Shown: one piece after another, positions 45,682 through 55,552 of the stretch
Layout: each line of letters opens with the position of its first letter
How positions within the stretch are numbered: position 1 is the stretch's first letter
Assembly (NCBI GenBank): GCA_016786465.1
Contig: JAEUWC010000019.1
Span: 89,905-153,904 of the forward strand
Length of the DNA: 64,000 nt
Direction of reading: 5' to 3'
Origin: Bdellovibrionales bacterium
GTDB lineage: Bacteria > Bdellovibrionota > UBA1018
Notes under the pieces: generated by a model
Databases searched by the model: none
The model's input: only the letters and a program-made list of their open reading frames with translations
What the model was told of the DNA's origin: nothing
Position numbers and translations under genes: made by a program

Positions 45682-46310
45682 TCTTCGTACGAAAAAACTT
45701 CTGCTTGGTTTGCGGCTGGATTCTTCATCATCCGATTCAAATAGGCCAAGACGTTTGGGTACTTTTCCATCACGACTTTGAATTCGGGCCAAAAAGTACT
45801 GAAATAAAGATCATAGGTCACGCAGATATCTGCTGCCGTCAGACGCTCGCCGACTAAGAACTGATTTTTTGAAAGCGCACGATCCAAAGTAAACATCGCA
45901 TCATTGACGTCGCCGATCAGCGCCGCTTCTTTCTTGGTTCGAAGTTCACCTTCAGGGATATCTTCGATGATCATGATTCGCGCACGAAACGGGTCCAGCG
46001 TGGCTGCCGAAAAATACATCCACTGCTGGTAATGTGCCCGAAGCGGAGAATCCAAGGCAGGCGCAAATCCCTTTTCTAGGAATCGATCAGCCAAATATGC
46101 GCAGATCGCTACCGATTCAAAAATTACTTGGCCGTCGATTTCCAAAACCGGGGCACGACCCATTGGATTCTTCGAAAGGTAATCCGGCGTTTCATTTTCT
46201 TTTTTGGCGCGATTGATCCAGTGGGATTCGTAAGGGATTCCCATTTCCGTCATCAGCCAACGCGCCTTTGCGCCGCGATCATAAGGGGCCAAACCGTAAA
46301 GTGTCGTCAT
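45678..46310 (-). CDS. Glutathione S-transferase-like protein
   Basis: 210 residues. N-terminal thioredoxin fold (MTTLYGLAPYDRGAKARWLM to GRAPVLEIDGQVIFESVAI) with the usual ES turn after the cis-Pro, and a C-terminal helical domain. Conjugates or reduces small molecules with glutathione, or is a regulator of the SspA type. First gene of the pair with the oxygenase, suggesting joint detoxification or secondary metabolism. Start ATG 46310 is five bases from the divergent gene's upstream region. Confidence 0.85.
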   Translation of the reverse strand: MTTLYGLAPYDRGAKARWLMTEMGIPYESHWINRAKKENETPDYLSKNPMGRAPVLEIDGQVIFESVAICAYLADRFLEKGFAPALDSPLRAHYQQWMYFSAATLDPFRARIMIIEDIPEGELRTKKEAALIGDVNDAMFTLDRALSKNQFLVGERLTAADICVTYDLYFSTFWPEFKVVMEKYPNVLAYLNRMMKNPAANQAEVFSYEE

Positions 46311-46402
46311 AAGGAATGCTTACATCGATGCCAAAAAAATGTCGAACTCCAGCCACCAACAGCACTCTACACCTGGGATCGGCAAGTACCGATAAGTCTT
46401 CG

Positions 46403-47872
46403 ATGGCCTGGGATTCTCATCATTTACGACTCGCAGTGACAAGCTGGGTGATCTTGCAAGCGTCGACCGCTTTCGCGGGCTACCAACGGAAGATCAATGA
46501 AGTGTCCTGTGTTCACGCTGAAAGTTTTGAATCAACCTTCGAGTATTGGAATCACACCCGAGGACCTGTTTTCTTGGTTCCTCATCACAGAAAGACTGAA
46601 ACCTGCAAAGTCACAACCTTGCCCACTCAGGCGGTCAAACCCGGACACGTCGCTATTGTACGCTTAAGGTGTATCGTGAGACCTTCGTCGGCTAAGCTGT
46701 ATTTTTCTTACCCATTTGTGATGCAAACGCGTTTCATCGACCCCGTAACCCAGGAAGAACACGGCGCTCTAGAAACACTTCACGTCCGCGGATTCGTGTC
46801 TCCAACCGTTTGCACCGACGCAAGCCGCATCTTGGAAGACCGAGACCCACCTTTGAAAACACCTAGATCCGACTGCAATGAATTTAGATTGGATCTTCCA
46901 CCGCTACCACTTTCTAAAGTCGCCGTTCGATCACAGGGCAATACAAATGGGACTTGCTATGCTGCTGCCAGCACCGGGCTGTACGATTACATGAGAGCCG
47001 CCGAAGGTCAGAATACCGAAGATCCAGCCAGCACATTGGCTGCGGCATTTGATTTCAAGAAGTACCTGGATCGAGACGTTAAGCCCGGTCCAAAAATCAT
47101 GGATGGCGGGTCCTTCTTTATGCTTTTGGATCACCTGGCTTTAGAGGGCGCATGCCCACATTCTGAAGTCACAAAAAAACTAAAACTTTCAGGCCTATCT
47201 GAAGATGATTTCAACTACGTATACTCGAACTTTACCGATGATTTAGGAATGAAAAACGTTCAAGACTTGCGAAAAGACCTGCCTTCTTACAAGGCCAAAA
47301 TTCCAAATGAACTTGATCCAAACGGATTCATCCAGCGAATTGACAGTGTCGCGCAGGTCAACCCCGAACTGCTGCGCAAAAGTCCCGTTGAACTTTACGA
47401 AAAGGCCTTGCCTTTAACCTGTCTCGATTCAAAAAGGCAAAAACTCAAGTCTTCGTGGCAGTTTCACCATTATTCGCGCTCTAATTCTCAACTTCCTCTT
47501 TCGACTTTGCAGCAGCATTTGGAACGCAGCTTTTTCAAATCCAAGAACAACCACCCGGTGGCCGTGGGTATGCGTGCCTGCGCGATTTCAGATGACTTAC
47601 CTACCGCGGTAGACGAATTGGAAAGATTCCTGGAATCCGATTCCTGCGGAGGCCACGCACTGCTTTTGATCGGACAAAAGTGGAACGCCGAAAAAAACCG
47701 ATGTGAAGTGATCCTTCGAAATTCCTACGGGACAGGGACCTGCCGCTATTATTCCAACTGGGACTGCGACAGGTCCTTAGGGACTGTATCGATGGATAAA
47801 GAGATTTTCCTACGTGCCCTGAAGGCCATTTCGACGATCGAGCGCAGATCCAACCCAAATCAAGCCCACTGA
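46403..47872 (+). CDS. Exported papain-like cysteine protease homologue
   Basis: 489 residues from ATG at 46403, which begins a signal peptide (1-25, end AFA); a longer start at 46316 adds an unlikely tail. The N-terminal 150 residues look beta-rich. From residue 178 the papain pattern is clear: Gln178 in SQGN, Cys185 in GTCYAA, His at about 389 in CGGHALLLIG, and Asn at about 411 in LRNSYG, all at family-like positions. Many cysteines suggest disulphides. A secreted protease acting on prey or host proteins is possible but unproven. Confidence 0.7.
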   Translation: MAWDSHHLRLAVTSWVILQASTAFAGYQRKINEVSCVHAESFESTFEYWNHTRGPVFLVPHHRKTETCKVTTLPTQAVKPGHVAIVRLRCIVRPSSAKLYFSYPFVMQTRFIDPVTQEEHGALETLHVRGFVSPTVCTDASRILEDRDPPLKTPRSDCNEFRLDLPPLPLSKVAVRSQGNTNGTCYAAASTGLYDYMRAAEGQNTEDPASTLAAAFDFKKYLDRDVKPGPKIMDGGSFFMLLDHLALEGACPHSEVTKKLKLSGLSEDDFNYVYSNFTDDLGMKNVQDLRKDLPSYKAKIPNELDPNGFIQRIDSVAQVNPELLRKSPVELYEKALPLTCLDSKRQKLKSSWQFHHYSRSNSQLPLSTLQQHLERSFFKSKNNHPVAVGMRACAISDDLPTAVDELERFLESDSCGGHALLLIGQKWNAEKNRCEVILRNSYGTGTCRYYSNWDCDRSLGTVSMDKEIFLRALKAISTIERRSNPNQAH

Positions 47873-47958
47873 AAACCAAAAGTGGCGTCACGAATATGAC
47901 AACATCTTGTACTTAACGAAAGCTGCACTTTATCGCCCAAAATGCCGAAAAACAGGGC

Positions 47959-49221
47959 GTGAAGCGGAAACGACTTGGCTTGCGACTTGTTGTGGCAATT
48001 TTGGCTTTGACCCCATTTTCCAAGGCTTGGGCCAAGAAAGTCGGAAACTGTGCCGAGCACGACCGCTTCCGTGCGGTGTATTGCGCGGACCTCGCGGTTT
48101 CTCATTTGGGATCCAGCAACCCCAAGCTTAAAGCGGCTGCCCAGAAGTGTTCCAAAGACCAAAGCTGTTGGTGCCGCCTGAATGTCGTTGGCCCAGGTGG
48201 GTCAGCGGTTCTTCAAAACCTGGATCCGCCAAACGGAGAAATTGCTTCCCGTCCCGGGCCGGGATTTGTGAAAAACCCTAAGGGACACCTGGCACCCAAG
48301 GTTGCCGAATTTCAATGGATTCGCGACCAGTACATCGGCGACCCGACCTTTCTTCAAGTTGCGAAGTATGACATCGATCGGAATCGGGATTGCACCATCC
48401 CCCGACACCGAAAGGGGGAATGCCATTTGGATGTGGTGAATCTGGAAAAGCGTGGAAAGAAATTTCAAATAGCTTCGGTCTGTGATCAGTCGGGAAATCA
48501 CTTCAACGAAGATTTTTACATTGCCGGTGTTGATGAAACAATCAAGATCAAGACGGCCGGAAAACCATCCAGTCACCCCAAACGAATCAGCCGCAATCCT
48601 GGATCTTCCAAATCGGTCGCGGGCGGTTACACCGGTGTTTACGGAAGCATTACAGTCGGCGTTGTTTCCGGAGCCGGCGCGATCATGTTGGTCGGCCTGT
48701 CAAACGGTGAAGGTGGATTAATGCTGGCTGGTGGCGTTGGAGCTGTCGCAGGCGCCGCGCTCAGCGCCTGCGCAGGTGCTGTTGCCGGAATTATTTCGGG
48801 TCCCGGCTGCCATGGACTTTCAGATCTTGAAGGCTGGGGAATCACCGCCTGTGGTGGCGCGTCTGTCAAAGCAATTGCCGGCGCGGGTGCTGGGGTCTGC
48901 GTGAGTGCGGGGTTAAGAAACGCCCCCAAATTCAAAGGGAAAGACGCACGTATGCTGGGGGAAGCCCTTGCCCTTTCATTGACACAGCTGATGAGCGGCC
49001 GAGCTCCCGCCAACTTGAATCAAGTTTCTTCGGCTTCAAAAGAAGTTTTGAGCAATATTAATCCCTGCTTTGCGTACGGACCCTTTGGGGAAGTCTGCGC
49101 AGGTGTCGGCGGCGGGGTCGGTGCCGTAGGTATCGGAAAGACCACGACCCTAAAGCGCTTCAAAAAAGGAAGTATTCAAGAATTTGGATTCAGAATGATG
49201 CTTGGACTTCCACTGAGATAA
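47959..49221 (+). CDS. Exported protein with hydrophobic Gly/Ala core
   Basis: 420 residues from GTG at 47959. Signal peptide 1-25 (cut after AWA). Several cysteines in the first 150 residues (NCAEH, YCADL, CWCRL). Residues 215-320 are a Gly/Ala-rich hydrophobic stretch with many GAGA-type runs, possibly membrane-inserting, as seen in colicin-like or pore proteins. No family recognised. It follows the papain-like gene by 86 bases on the same strand. Function unknown. Confidence 0.6.
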   Translation: MKRKRLGLRLVVAILALTPFSKAWAKKVGNCAEHDRFRAVYCADLAVSHLGSSNPKLKAAAQKCSKDQSCWCRLNVVGPGGSAVLQNLDPPNGEIASRPGPGFVKNPKGHLAPKVAEFQWIRDQYIGDPTFLQVAKYDIDRNRDCTIPRHRKGECHLDVVNLEKRGKKFQIASVCDQSGNHFNEDFYIAGVDETIKIKTAGKPSSHPKRISRNPGSSKSVAGGYTGVYGSITVGVVSGAGAIMLVGLSNGEGGLMLAGGVGAVAGAALSACAGAVAGIISGPGCHGLSDLEGWGITACGGASVKAIAGAGAGVCVSAGLRNAPKFKGKDARMLGEALALSLTQLMSGRAPANLNQVSSASKEVLSNINPCFAYGPFGEVCAGVGGGVGAVGIGKTTTLKRFKKGSIQEFGFRMMLGLPLR

Positions 49222-49310
49222 TGGTGCCGAGGACGGGAATCGAACCCGTACGCCTCTTACGAAGCGCAGGATTTTAAGTCCTGTGCGTCTACCAATTCCG
49301 CCACCCCGGC
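49222..49310 (-). tRNA. tRNA-Leu(TAA)
   Basis: 89 bases with encoded CCA. Acceptor GCCGGGG pairs with CCTCGGC (one G-U). Anticodon stem CAGGA/TCCTG with loop CTTAAAA gives anticodon TAA. Long variable arm as expected for leucine tRNAs. Confidence 0.95.
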
Positions 49311-49372
49311 AGTGTAAGCGATGGCCTTAAATCAACACGATCTTGGGCGCGACGCAACGAAATATCCAAGCC

Positions 49373-50074
49373 CTATTGGCACATCGTATTGACATGCAGC
49401 GAGCACTCTTGCAGGGCGCCCCCTGCCCCTTGATAAAACGCGTTTTCAAAATACGTCTTTCGATGCGTCGACTGATGACCGCTGGCAAAGGTCAGGGTGA
49501 TCTGCATCCAAACCCCATAGGATCCCTGCGAACAGCTACAGAAGCGGTTGGCCGGCGCTGGCGAATCTTTTCCGTTCGACCCCTGTGGCCCAGTGTGCCC
49601 AGGCGCACCTTGCAGTCCCATCGGCCCCATAGGACCCATAGGTCCCGTGTCGCCGCGTGGCCCGGTCAATCCGCGCGGGCCATCTTCGCCCACAATCCCC
49701 TGCGGTCCCTGTGGTCCTGTAGGTCCCATTGGGCCCTGAAAACCCTTGGGTCCGACCAGGTCTCCGGGAAAACCCTGCTCTCCGCGTGGGCCCATCGGAC
49801 CAACCGGCCCTGGGTCGCCCTGCACAGAAAATCCGGGGTAACCCGTTTCGCCCACTGGACCGATCAAACCGATATCACCTTCTTCACCCCGTGCTCCGGC
49901 CGGGCTTGGGGTGTCGTCTAGATTCTTTTTCAAAATTCCCAATCGGGCACCCGTCGTTGAAATCCGGTCATTCAAGTCTTTGCGCTTTTTGGATCCAAAA
50001 AGAGCATGCGCCGGTTGCACCGTACCCGTTGCGAAAGACGAAACCACGACCATCCACAGAATCTTTTGAAACAT
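49373..50074 (-). CDS. Secreted collagen-like protein, third of three
   Basis: 233 residues. Signal peptide 1-24 (HA cut), short charged helix (28-55) possibly for trimerisation, then about 36 Gly-X-Y triplets from residue 60 to 168, with small breaks at GFSVQG and GDLVG. The C-terminal domain (169-233) starts with FCSCSQGSYG and ends ECSLHVNTMCQ. The other two copies share this layout: FC-x-C at the start and a cysteine pair at the end. ATG at 50074 has GGAG ten bases upstream. Confidence 0.85.
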   Translation of the reverse strand: MFQKILWMVVVSSFATGTVQPAHALFGSKKRKDLNDRISTTGARLGILKKNLDDTPSPAGARGEEGDIGLIGPVGETGYPGFSVQGDPGPVGPMGPRGEQGFPGDLVGPKGFQGPMGPTGPQGPQGIVGEDGPRGLTGPRGDTGPMGPMGPMGLQGAPGHTGPQGSNGKDSPAPANRFCSCSQGSYGVWMQITLTFASGHQSTHRKTYFENAFYQGAGGALQECSLHVNTMCQ

Positions 50075-50083
50075 GGAATTCTC

Positions 50084-50785
50084 CTACCTGCAGATCGTGG
50101 AAATCGCCGCGCTACACGCCGCCCACGCCTGTTGAATGCTGTTATTGTATTCCGACGCCGGAAAAGTGGTCATCGTGTACGGTGTGTCGCGCGAAGCAGT
50201 GACCAGGTGTTTTTCTAGTTCAACTGTGTAAGATGTTCCTTCGCACGCGCAGAAAGTGGTCGGAAGAACCGGCGCGTCGATCCCGGGATCACCCCTAGGC
50301 CCCGTCAGTCCCACCGCACCGGAATCGCCTTGCGGTCCGTAAGGACCTTGAAGACCGGTTGGTCCTTTGCTTCCGGTTTCTCCAGTCGGCCCTGGGTCGC
50401 CCTGATCGCCTTCGGGTCCGACTGGGCCCATGGGACCCCGGATTCCTTGTGGACCGCGTGGTCCGGCAGGGGCTCCTTGCGGGCCTCGAGGACCTTTGGG
50501 TCCAACGTCTCCCATGTCGCCGGTCGGACCTTTAGGCCCGTTGGGACCGCGTGCGCCGCGGTAACCTTGCGGACCCGTCACGCCCTGTGGGCCTTTATCG
50601 CCCTTGGGTCCTGTGATCTGGTGCGCCTTGCTTGAAACCCTTTTTTCAAGCGCCGTAACTTGCGATTCAAGTTCCGTCACTTGCTTTTGCAGTTCTTCAA
50701 GCTTGGGAACTTCAGCTGCACCCATGGCGGACGCTGCTAGAAGAATAGAAACACATGGGATCCACAAAAAACTGAAACTTTTCAT
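50084..50785 (-). CDS. Secreted collagen-like protein, second of three
   Basis: 233 residues from ATG at 50785. Signal peptide 1-22, coiled coil at 28-52 ([20 protein letters not shown]) with leucine heptads, then Gly-X-Y from about 59 to 168 with a break at PQGAPAG. C-terminal domain with FCACEGTSY and terminal [11 protein letters not shown]. It sits 10 bases upstream of the third gene, and its ATG overlaps the stop of the first (ATGA). GGAG lies eleven bases before the start. Confidence 0.85.
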   Translation of the reverse strand: MKSFSFLWIPCVSILLAASAMGAAEVPKLEELQKQVTELESQVTALEKRVSSKAHQITGPKGDKGPQGVTGPQGYRGARGPNGPKGPTGDMGDVGPKGPRGPQGAPAGPRGPQGIRGPMGPVGPEGDQGDPGPTGETGSKGPTGLQGPYGPQGDSGAVGLTGPRGDPGIDAPVLPTTFCACEGTSYTVELEKHLVTASRDTPYTMTTFPASEYNNSIQQAWAACSAAISTICR

Positions 50786-51498
50786 GACTCGTCTCCTTGT
50801 GTTCCGCCACATCCGCTCATTGCGGCCTGACAGGCCTTCCGAGCCGCTGCCGTACTTCCATAAGTCGAATAGCTGTAACGATTGATGTATTGATCCGTCA
50901 CGCTTCCAGAAGCGCTGACGGACACTCGTTCCAAATCAAAAGTGCTGCTCCCCACGCATCGACAAAAATAAATGAACCCGCTTCCGCGACTTCTGCCGTC
51001 GTAACCCCGCATTCCCTTTTGCCCAGGCGGTCCCTGTGGTCCTGTCGGGCCTTTAGGTCCTACGGGTCCAACGTAACCTTGCGGACCGTCTGCACCCCTG
51101 GGACCGCGCACGCGGCTGGCCGGACCTTTAGGCCCTTGGGGCCCCTGATAGCCCATAGGACCCACGTCCCCTTGCGGACCCACTGCTCCCGTCACGATGG
51201 CGTCCACGCCCGCAGGTCCTTCCGGCCCCATTGGCCCGGTCCACCCTTTGTAACCCTTTAACCCCATCGGCCCTACGGCCCCAACGGGACCATCAGGCCC
51301 CCTAGGTCCTTGTGGGCCAGGATATCCGGTCGGCCCCTTAGGCCCCGTCACCGGGTGATCTAGACGATCCAAAATAGCCTGGATTTCAGCCTTTTTTGCT
51401 TCAATTTTAGTGATCAGATCTTTCTTTGAAACGGCATGAGCCGTCGAAACCTGCGATGCAAAAACTAAAACCCAGAATCCCCAAAACACTTTGGTCAT
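50782..51498 (-). CDS. Secreted collagen-like protein, first of three
   Basis: 238 residues from ATG at 51498 (GGGG nine bases upstream); an earlier start at 51537 adds a tail before the signal peptide. Signal peptide 1-22, helix at 24-47 ([20 protein letters not shown]), Gly-X-Y from about 52 to 172 with breaks at DAIVTG and ASRVRG. C-terminal domain begins FCRCVGSS and ends [11 protein letters not shown]. First gene of the operon. The three chains are distinct, so a heterotrimer is possible. Confidence 0.85.
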   Translation of the reverse strand: MTKVFWGFWVLVFASQVSTAHAVSKKDLITKIEAKKAEIQAILDRLDHPVTGPKGPTGYPGPQGPRGPDGPVGAVGPMGLKGYKGWTGPMGPEGPAGVDAIVTGAVGPQGDVGPMGYQGPQGPKGPASRVRGPRGADGPQGYVGPVGPKGPTGPQGPPGQKGMRGYDGRSRGSGFIYFCRCVGSSTFDLERVSVSASGSVTDQYINRYSYSTYGSTAAARKACQAAMSGCGGTQGDES

Positions 51499-51638
51499 CG
51501 TGATACCCCTTTGCCAGAAATGCCCGGATATCAGCAAAACCAGTGCCAGCGTCTTCTCGATTGGAAAAGATCTTAAGCGTATGACACAGCGCGAACTGCA
51601 CGGTCAGTGTCATCTTGCCTGGGCCGATGTGGAACCAG

Positions 51639-52763
51639 CTAGAATTTCAGTTTTGAAAGTACTCGAATCAAAAGTTCGTAACCCTTTTCGCTGGTAAAGA
51701 CTCGGAAAAAGGCGTGCTCAAGCTTTTGCTTGGGCTGAGGACCAAAACCATCTTGGTACCAGCGTTCGTAAAGTTGGTGAATCTGCTGCGCCTTTAGATA
51801 CGGGGGGCGGACTTGGGAAGCGATCAAATCAAGTACAAAATCATTGGAACGCTGGTGCAACGAATCCATCGCCACGCGAAGATCGTCGGGGACTACACCC
51901 TTTCTTCCCGTTTGGGCTTCAACCTTCTTTGCAAGCGCCTTCCAATCTAAATCTTCGCGATCAAAAGCAGCGATGACTTCAGTAAAACGCTGCGTAAAGT
52001 CTGCATATCCGCCGCCGTAAAAGGGATGAAATAGGGAAAATGGACTGCTTCGCGTTCGCAATTCGGCGTACTCAGGCGAAAAAGCGGTCATGTATCCGCC
52101 TGAAATTCCCCACTCACCGTTTTTTCCACGAATGACTCGGGACTCCTGAAGCAACTGCCAAATTCTTTCCAAATAATGGTAACGAAAACCTTCGGTCGTC
52201 TTCAATTCTTCCGCAAGACTCAGGGTTTGCTCGGAAACGACCGGATCAGCAAAATGAAGCAAGTGCATCGAAAGATCATGATCGTTTCCAATCGGGATGG
52301 TCCGTTCTTCAAGCAATAATTTGAAGTACTGAAAAGTTTCAACAAATCCATCCGCTCGCATGTATCCCACTTGATTGGGCCACGAAAGTCGGTAACCGGA
52401 ATTTTGAACAGACCAAGCTTCAAGTTCACTTCGGTCTGAATCTTTCAGGAACAAAAGTCGAAATAGTTCACGACTGGCTTCATTCTTCGAAAAAAGTCCG
52501 CTTGCCATGACCAATTGAAAATCATAGCGGTTCTTCTGACTCAGCTCTGGGTTTGATGAACGTGCAAAATTCGGCAAGCCCCAGCGTTCTAGGTTCTTTG
52601 CAAACTGATCCGCTAGGGAAGAATTCCAAGACTTTAAATCCGGACCAAGTTCAGGCAAAAGGTTCTGCGCACAATCCCCTTGCCTAGCGATCCAACGCGC
52701 AGGCGAAACAAACGCCCCAAAACTTGTGCTTGGAAAAAGCAGGATTAGAAGAATCAGCCGCAC
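51639..52763 (-). CDS. Exported protein of unknown function
   Basis: 374 residues from GTG at 52763. Signal peptide 1-17 (SFG|AF). The mature part is alpha-helical with many Leu, Phe and Tyr residues and one cysteine (DCAQ). No known motif found by eye. It lies 140 bases upstream of the first collagen-like gene on the same strand, so co-transcription is possible. Function unknown. Confidence 0.6.
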   Translation of the reverse strand: MRLILLILLFPSTSFGAFVSPARWIARQGDCAQNLLPELGPDLKSWNSSLADQFAKNLERWGLPNFARSSNPELSQKNRYDFQLVMASGLFSKNEASRELFRLLFLKDSDRSELEAWSVQNSGYRLSWPNQVGYMRADGFVETFQYFKLLLEERTIPIGNDHDLSMHLLHFADPVVSEQTLSLAEELKTTEGFRYHYLERIWQLLQESRVIRGKNGEWGISGGYMTAFSPEYAELRTRSSPFSLFHPFYGGGYADFTQRFTEVIAAFDREDLDWKALAKKVEAQTGRKGVVPDDLRVAMDSLHQRSNDFVLDLIASQVRPPYLKAQQIHQLYERWYQDGFGPQPKQKLEHAFFRVFTSEKGYELLIRVLSKLKF

Positions 52764-52852
52764 CCCAAGATTCTAGCACCTGCGCAAGATTCATTTGAAT
52801 GAAAGAAAATTGACGCCCCTACTTGATTCGTTCCCATGCTATCCTAAATCCC

Positions 52853-55552
52853 ATGTCCGCCAATCTAGCTGAACTTCGACTGCGCGCCCTTTCGCTTGAC
52901 GACCGCGAACGCCACACGGTCATTGAAGAAATTGCAAATTCAGATCACCCCGATACCCCGCGTGAACTGATTGCACTTTATGAAGAATCCGAATGGCGAC
53001 TGACCCGAATTGAAATCCTGGCCCACCTTTCAAAATTTCCCCAAAATTCACGGGTTACGGACTTTCTTTTGGAAAAGGCTCTTTGGGGAGAAGACCTAGG
53101 GCTTCAAGAAGCAGCCATTCTGAATTTAGGTTCGCATCGAACACCTGCGACCGTTACTTTTTTAAGAAACCTTTACCGCCACGGGAACGATATTTTGAAA
53201 GCGCCTGCGGCCATTGCCTTGGGGCGCCTGGCGGATACGGGGTTTGCTTCCATCCTGATTCACGACTTGAAGCAGGCTTTGGAAAAAGAAGACATTCGCC
53301 TGGCAAAAGCCCTGATTTCATCGCTTTCGGATCTTCGGTCTGCACAAGCGGGTGCGCTGGTCCTGCCCTTGGTCACGGACGCTGACTGGGGTCGCCGGTT
53401 TCCTTCTTTGAAGCTTCAGGCCTGGATCGCTTTAGGGAAAATTCTAAGAAGCACGCAAGGACTGGGACAACGCGCAGGTTTTCATCAAGACCTGGCTGAT
53501 TCGATCATCGAATCACAAATTGCATCCGCCAGTCTTTCCCAAATTGAAAACCGTTCACAATGGCGCCTTGAAGATTACCTGGGTCGATATTTTTCAGAAA
53601 AACAAAAACCGCATCCGCACCTTCCGGTCGAATTCAATTCGTTTGCGGCAGAAGACGTCGAAGTCGGTATTCAGCTTTTTTTAAAAAATGAAAACCTGGG
53701 GCGCCTAGCCCAGGCCCTTGAATATGTTTCCGTCATTCGTCCACAGGCGCGAATCGCCCTGATGGACGCCGTTTTGGCTGAATCCACCCCAGAAACAGCA
53801 AACGCCTGCCTTAGGTCCCTTTTATTTCAATCCGATCCCAAGCTGAATCCTTGGATGGTTTCCAACCAATCCAAGCTTCCTCAGGGTGAAGTTTTCTTGG
53901 CGGGCTTGATCTTAGGAATCGAATCCGACACGGGCGTTTGGGTGAAAAAGTTTTCCGAAAGCCTTGAACCCGAAGCTCTGGCGCACGGAATTTGCGACTG
54001 GCTGATTTCTCAAAGGCCTGACCCAAAAGCCTGGGAAAAAGCACAGAACTGGGCCGCAAGCTGGCTTGAATCCAAGCCCAATGCGCGGATTTCAGCGCGG
54101 GTCATCCGAACGCTTGGACGTCTGCGATGCCAGAACAACAAGGTGGTTTCTTTTCTTTTTACGCCCCATACGGCAGATGAAACATTTTCTGCCCGACTTT
54201 TTTTCGTCGAAAAGTCACCGATTCAGAAAGCGGCTGATTGGATGTCGGGGCTGAAAGCGGCTGATTTGAAAAACTTTCAAATCCAGGCCCTGAAAAGCCT
54301 GGTATCGGTCAAAAAAGCGAAGCTTGCTTTCAAAGGCGACTGGTCTTTTCTTTTTCAAAACCTTTCAGCAGCCACGGTCGCGCCTGAATTGGCGCTTGGG
54401 ATTCTGGACTTTTCCTTGGTTGAACCTAGCCCCGGCTTGGAAAAATTCTGCATTGAAGCGCTTTCATCCAAAGATTCGCGCGTCGCGATCCACGCCATCA
54501 TTTCGATGCAGTCCTACACGAACGACAAGAACATCGAAGTCCTTGCACCCTTTTTGTCTTCAAAAGTTTCGTCTTTTTCGGGACGGGCGGTCGACAGTCT
54601 ATGCCGGATTGCGACTTTACGCGCGACCCGGGTCTTGATTGACCATCTGGCAACCCGCCCACTGCAATCGGAATTGATTTCAAAACTAAGCCGATCGATT
54701 GCGCCCACTGGCGAACTGACCCCCTATTTTCAAGGAAAAATTGACGAAATCATGAAGGCCCATCCAGAACACCCGGATTGGGAAATGCTGGGCACACTTC
54801 GCGACAAACTTCGTCCGGCAGCACCGACGACACCTTCCGGCCCGGGCGGGGTAAAACCGATGGCGTCACACGAAGTCGACGAAGAAATCCGAAAATCGAT
54901 TCCCGAATTTGACCGACTTGAAGACCCGGTTCGCGCAGCAATTCGATCGGCTGAAATGCCATTTTTCCGTCCGGAACTTTTCGCTGAATCCGTCGACAAG
55001 GCTTCGGTCGTTTTGGAATACTGTAAAGCCCTGGATCTTTGCCTGGAAAAAGTCATTGGTCGGCAGCAGCTTTTTCCAAAAATCGAAAGAAGCCTTCAAG
55101 ACTTTCAATCCGTGATTTATTCCGTGGGATTGGATGACGAACTGGGTTCCGCATCCGAAACGATGAAGACTTTGAGTTTGACCAAGGGATTCACCCCAGA
55201 ATCTTTTCCGCATCACAAAATGAAAATGCTGGCCCAGCTTTTTTTGACCGGAAAAATCGTTCACGATCGGTTCAAGGCCTTGGATGGACTTCGAGCTTGG
55301 GCCGTCGTGCTTTTGCTTTTTTCTAGAAAGATCACTTCCAAACAGGGTCGCGAAGTCAAAGCGCCCTTGAACTTTGGAAACGTTTCAGACGACAGCATCA
55401 TTCATGCCGCAAAACGGCTAATGGCCCTTCAAGACATTCGGAATCCAGCGGCGCATCGCCAAACTTACTTGCAGCTTTCCGGCGTTGAAAACGTGCGAAA
55501 AGAATCCCTGGAACTGATCCGCTGGGTTCTTAAGCTGACGCAGACTGCTTAG
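52853..55552 (+). CDS. Large HEAT-repeat-like protein
   Basis: 899 residues from ATG at 52853; a TTG start at 52823 adds ten. Helical pairs throughout, several with HEAT-like signatures in residues 60-170 (LQEAAILNLGSHRTPATVTFL, APAAIALGRLADTG). No enzyme motif is visible. Residues 690-899 form a separate helical domain rich in charged residues. Likely a cytoplasmic scaffold. Its end overlaps oppF by four bases on the opposite strand. Function unknown. Confidence 0.6.
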   Translation: MSANLAELRLRALSLDDRERHTVIEEIANSDHPDTPRELIALYEESEWRLTRIEILAHLSKFPQNSRVTDFLLEKALWGEDLGLQEAAILNLGSHRTPATVTFLRNLYRHGNDILKAPAAIALGRLADTGFASILIHDLKQALEKEDIRLAKALISSLSDLRSAQAGALVLPLVTDADWGRRFPSLKLQAWIALGKILRSTQGLGQRAGFHQDLADSIIESQIASASLSQIENRSQWRLEDYLGRYFSEKQKPHPHLPVEFNSFAAEDVEVGIQLFLKNENLGRLAQALEYVSVIRPQARIALMDAVLAESTPETANACLRSLLFQSDPKLNPWMVSNQSKLPQGEVFLAGLILGIESDTGVWVKKFSESLEPEALAHGICDWLISQRPDPKAWEKAQNWAASWLESKPNARISARVIRTLGRLRCQNNKVVSFLFTPHTADETFSARLFFVEKSPIQKAADWMSGLKAADLKNFQIQALKSLVSVKKAKLAFKGDWSFLFQNLSAATVAPELALGILDFSLVEPSPGLEKFCIEALSSKDSRVAIHAIISMQSYTNDKNIEVLAPFLSSKVSSFSGRAVDSLCRIATLRATRVLIDHLATRPLQSELISKLSRSIAPTGELTPYFQGKIDEIMKAHPEHPDWEMLGTLRDKLRPAAPTTPSGPGGVKPMASHEVDEEIRKSIPEFDRLEDPVRAAIRSAEMPFFRPELFAESVDKASVVLEYCKALDLCLEKVIGRQQLFPKIERSLQDFQSVIYSVGLDDELGSASETMKTLSLTKGFTPESFPHHKMKMLAQLFLTGKIVHDRFKALDGLRAWAVVLLLFSRKITSKQGREVKAPLNFGNVSDDSIIHAAKRLMALQDIRNPAAHRQTYLQLSGVENVRKESLELIRWVLKLTQTA

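Noticed and set aside
49548-51261. Open frames on the plus strand opposite the collagen-like genes
   Set aside because: They mirror the Gly-Pro repeat coding and have no own RBS or motif.
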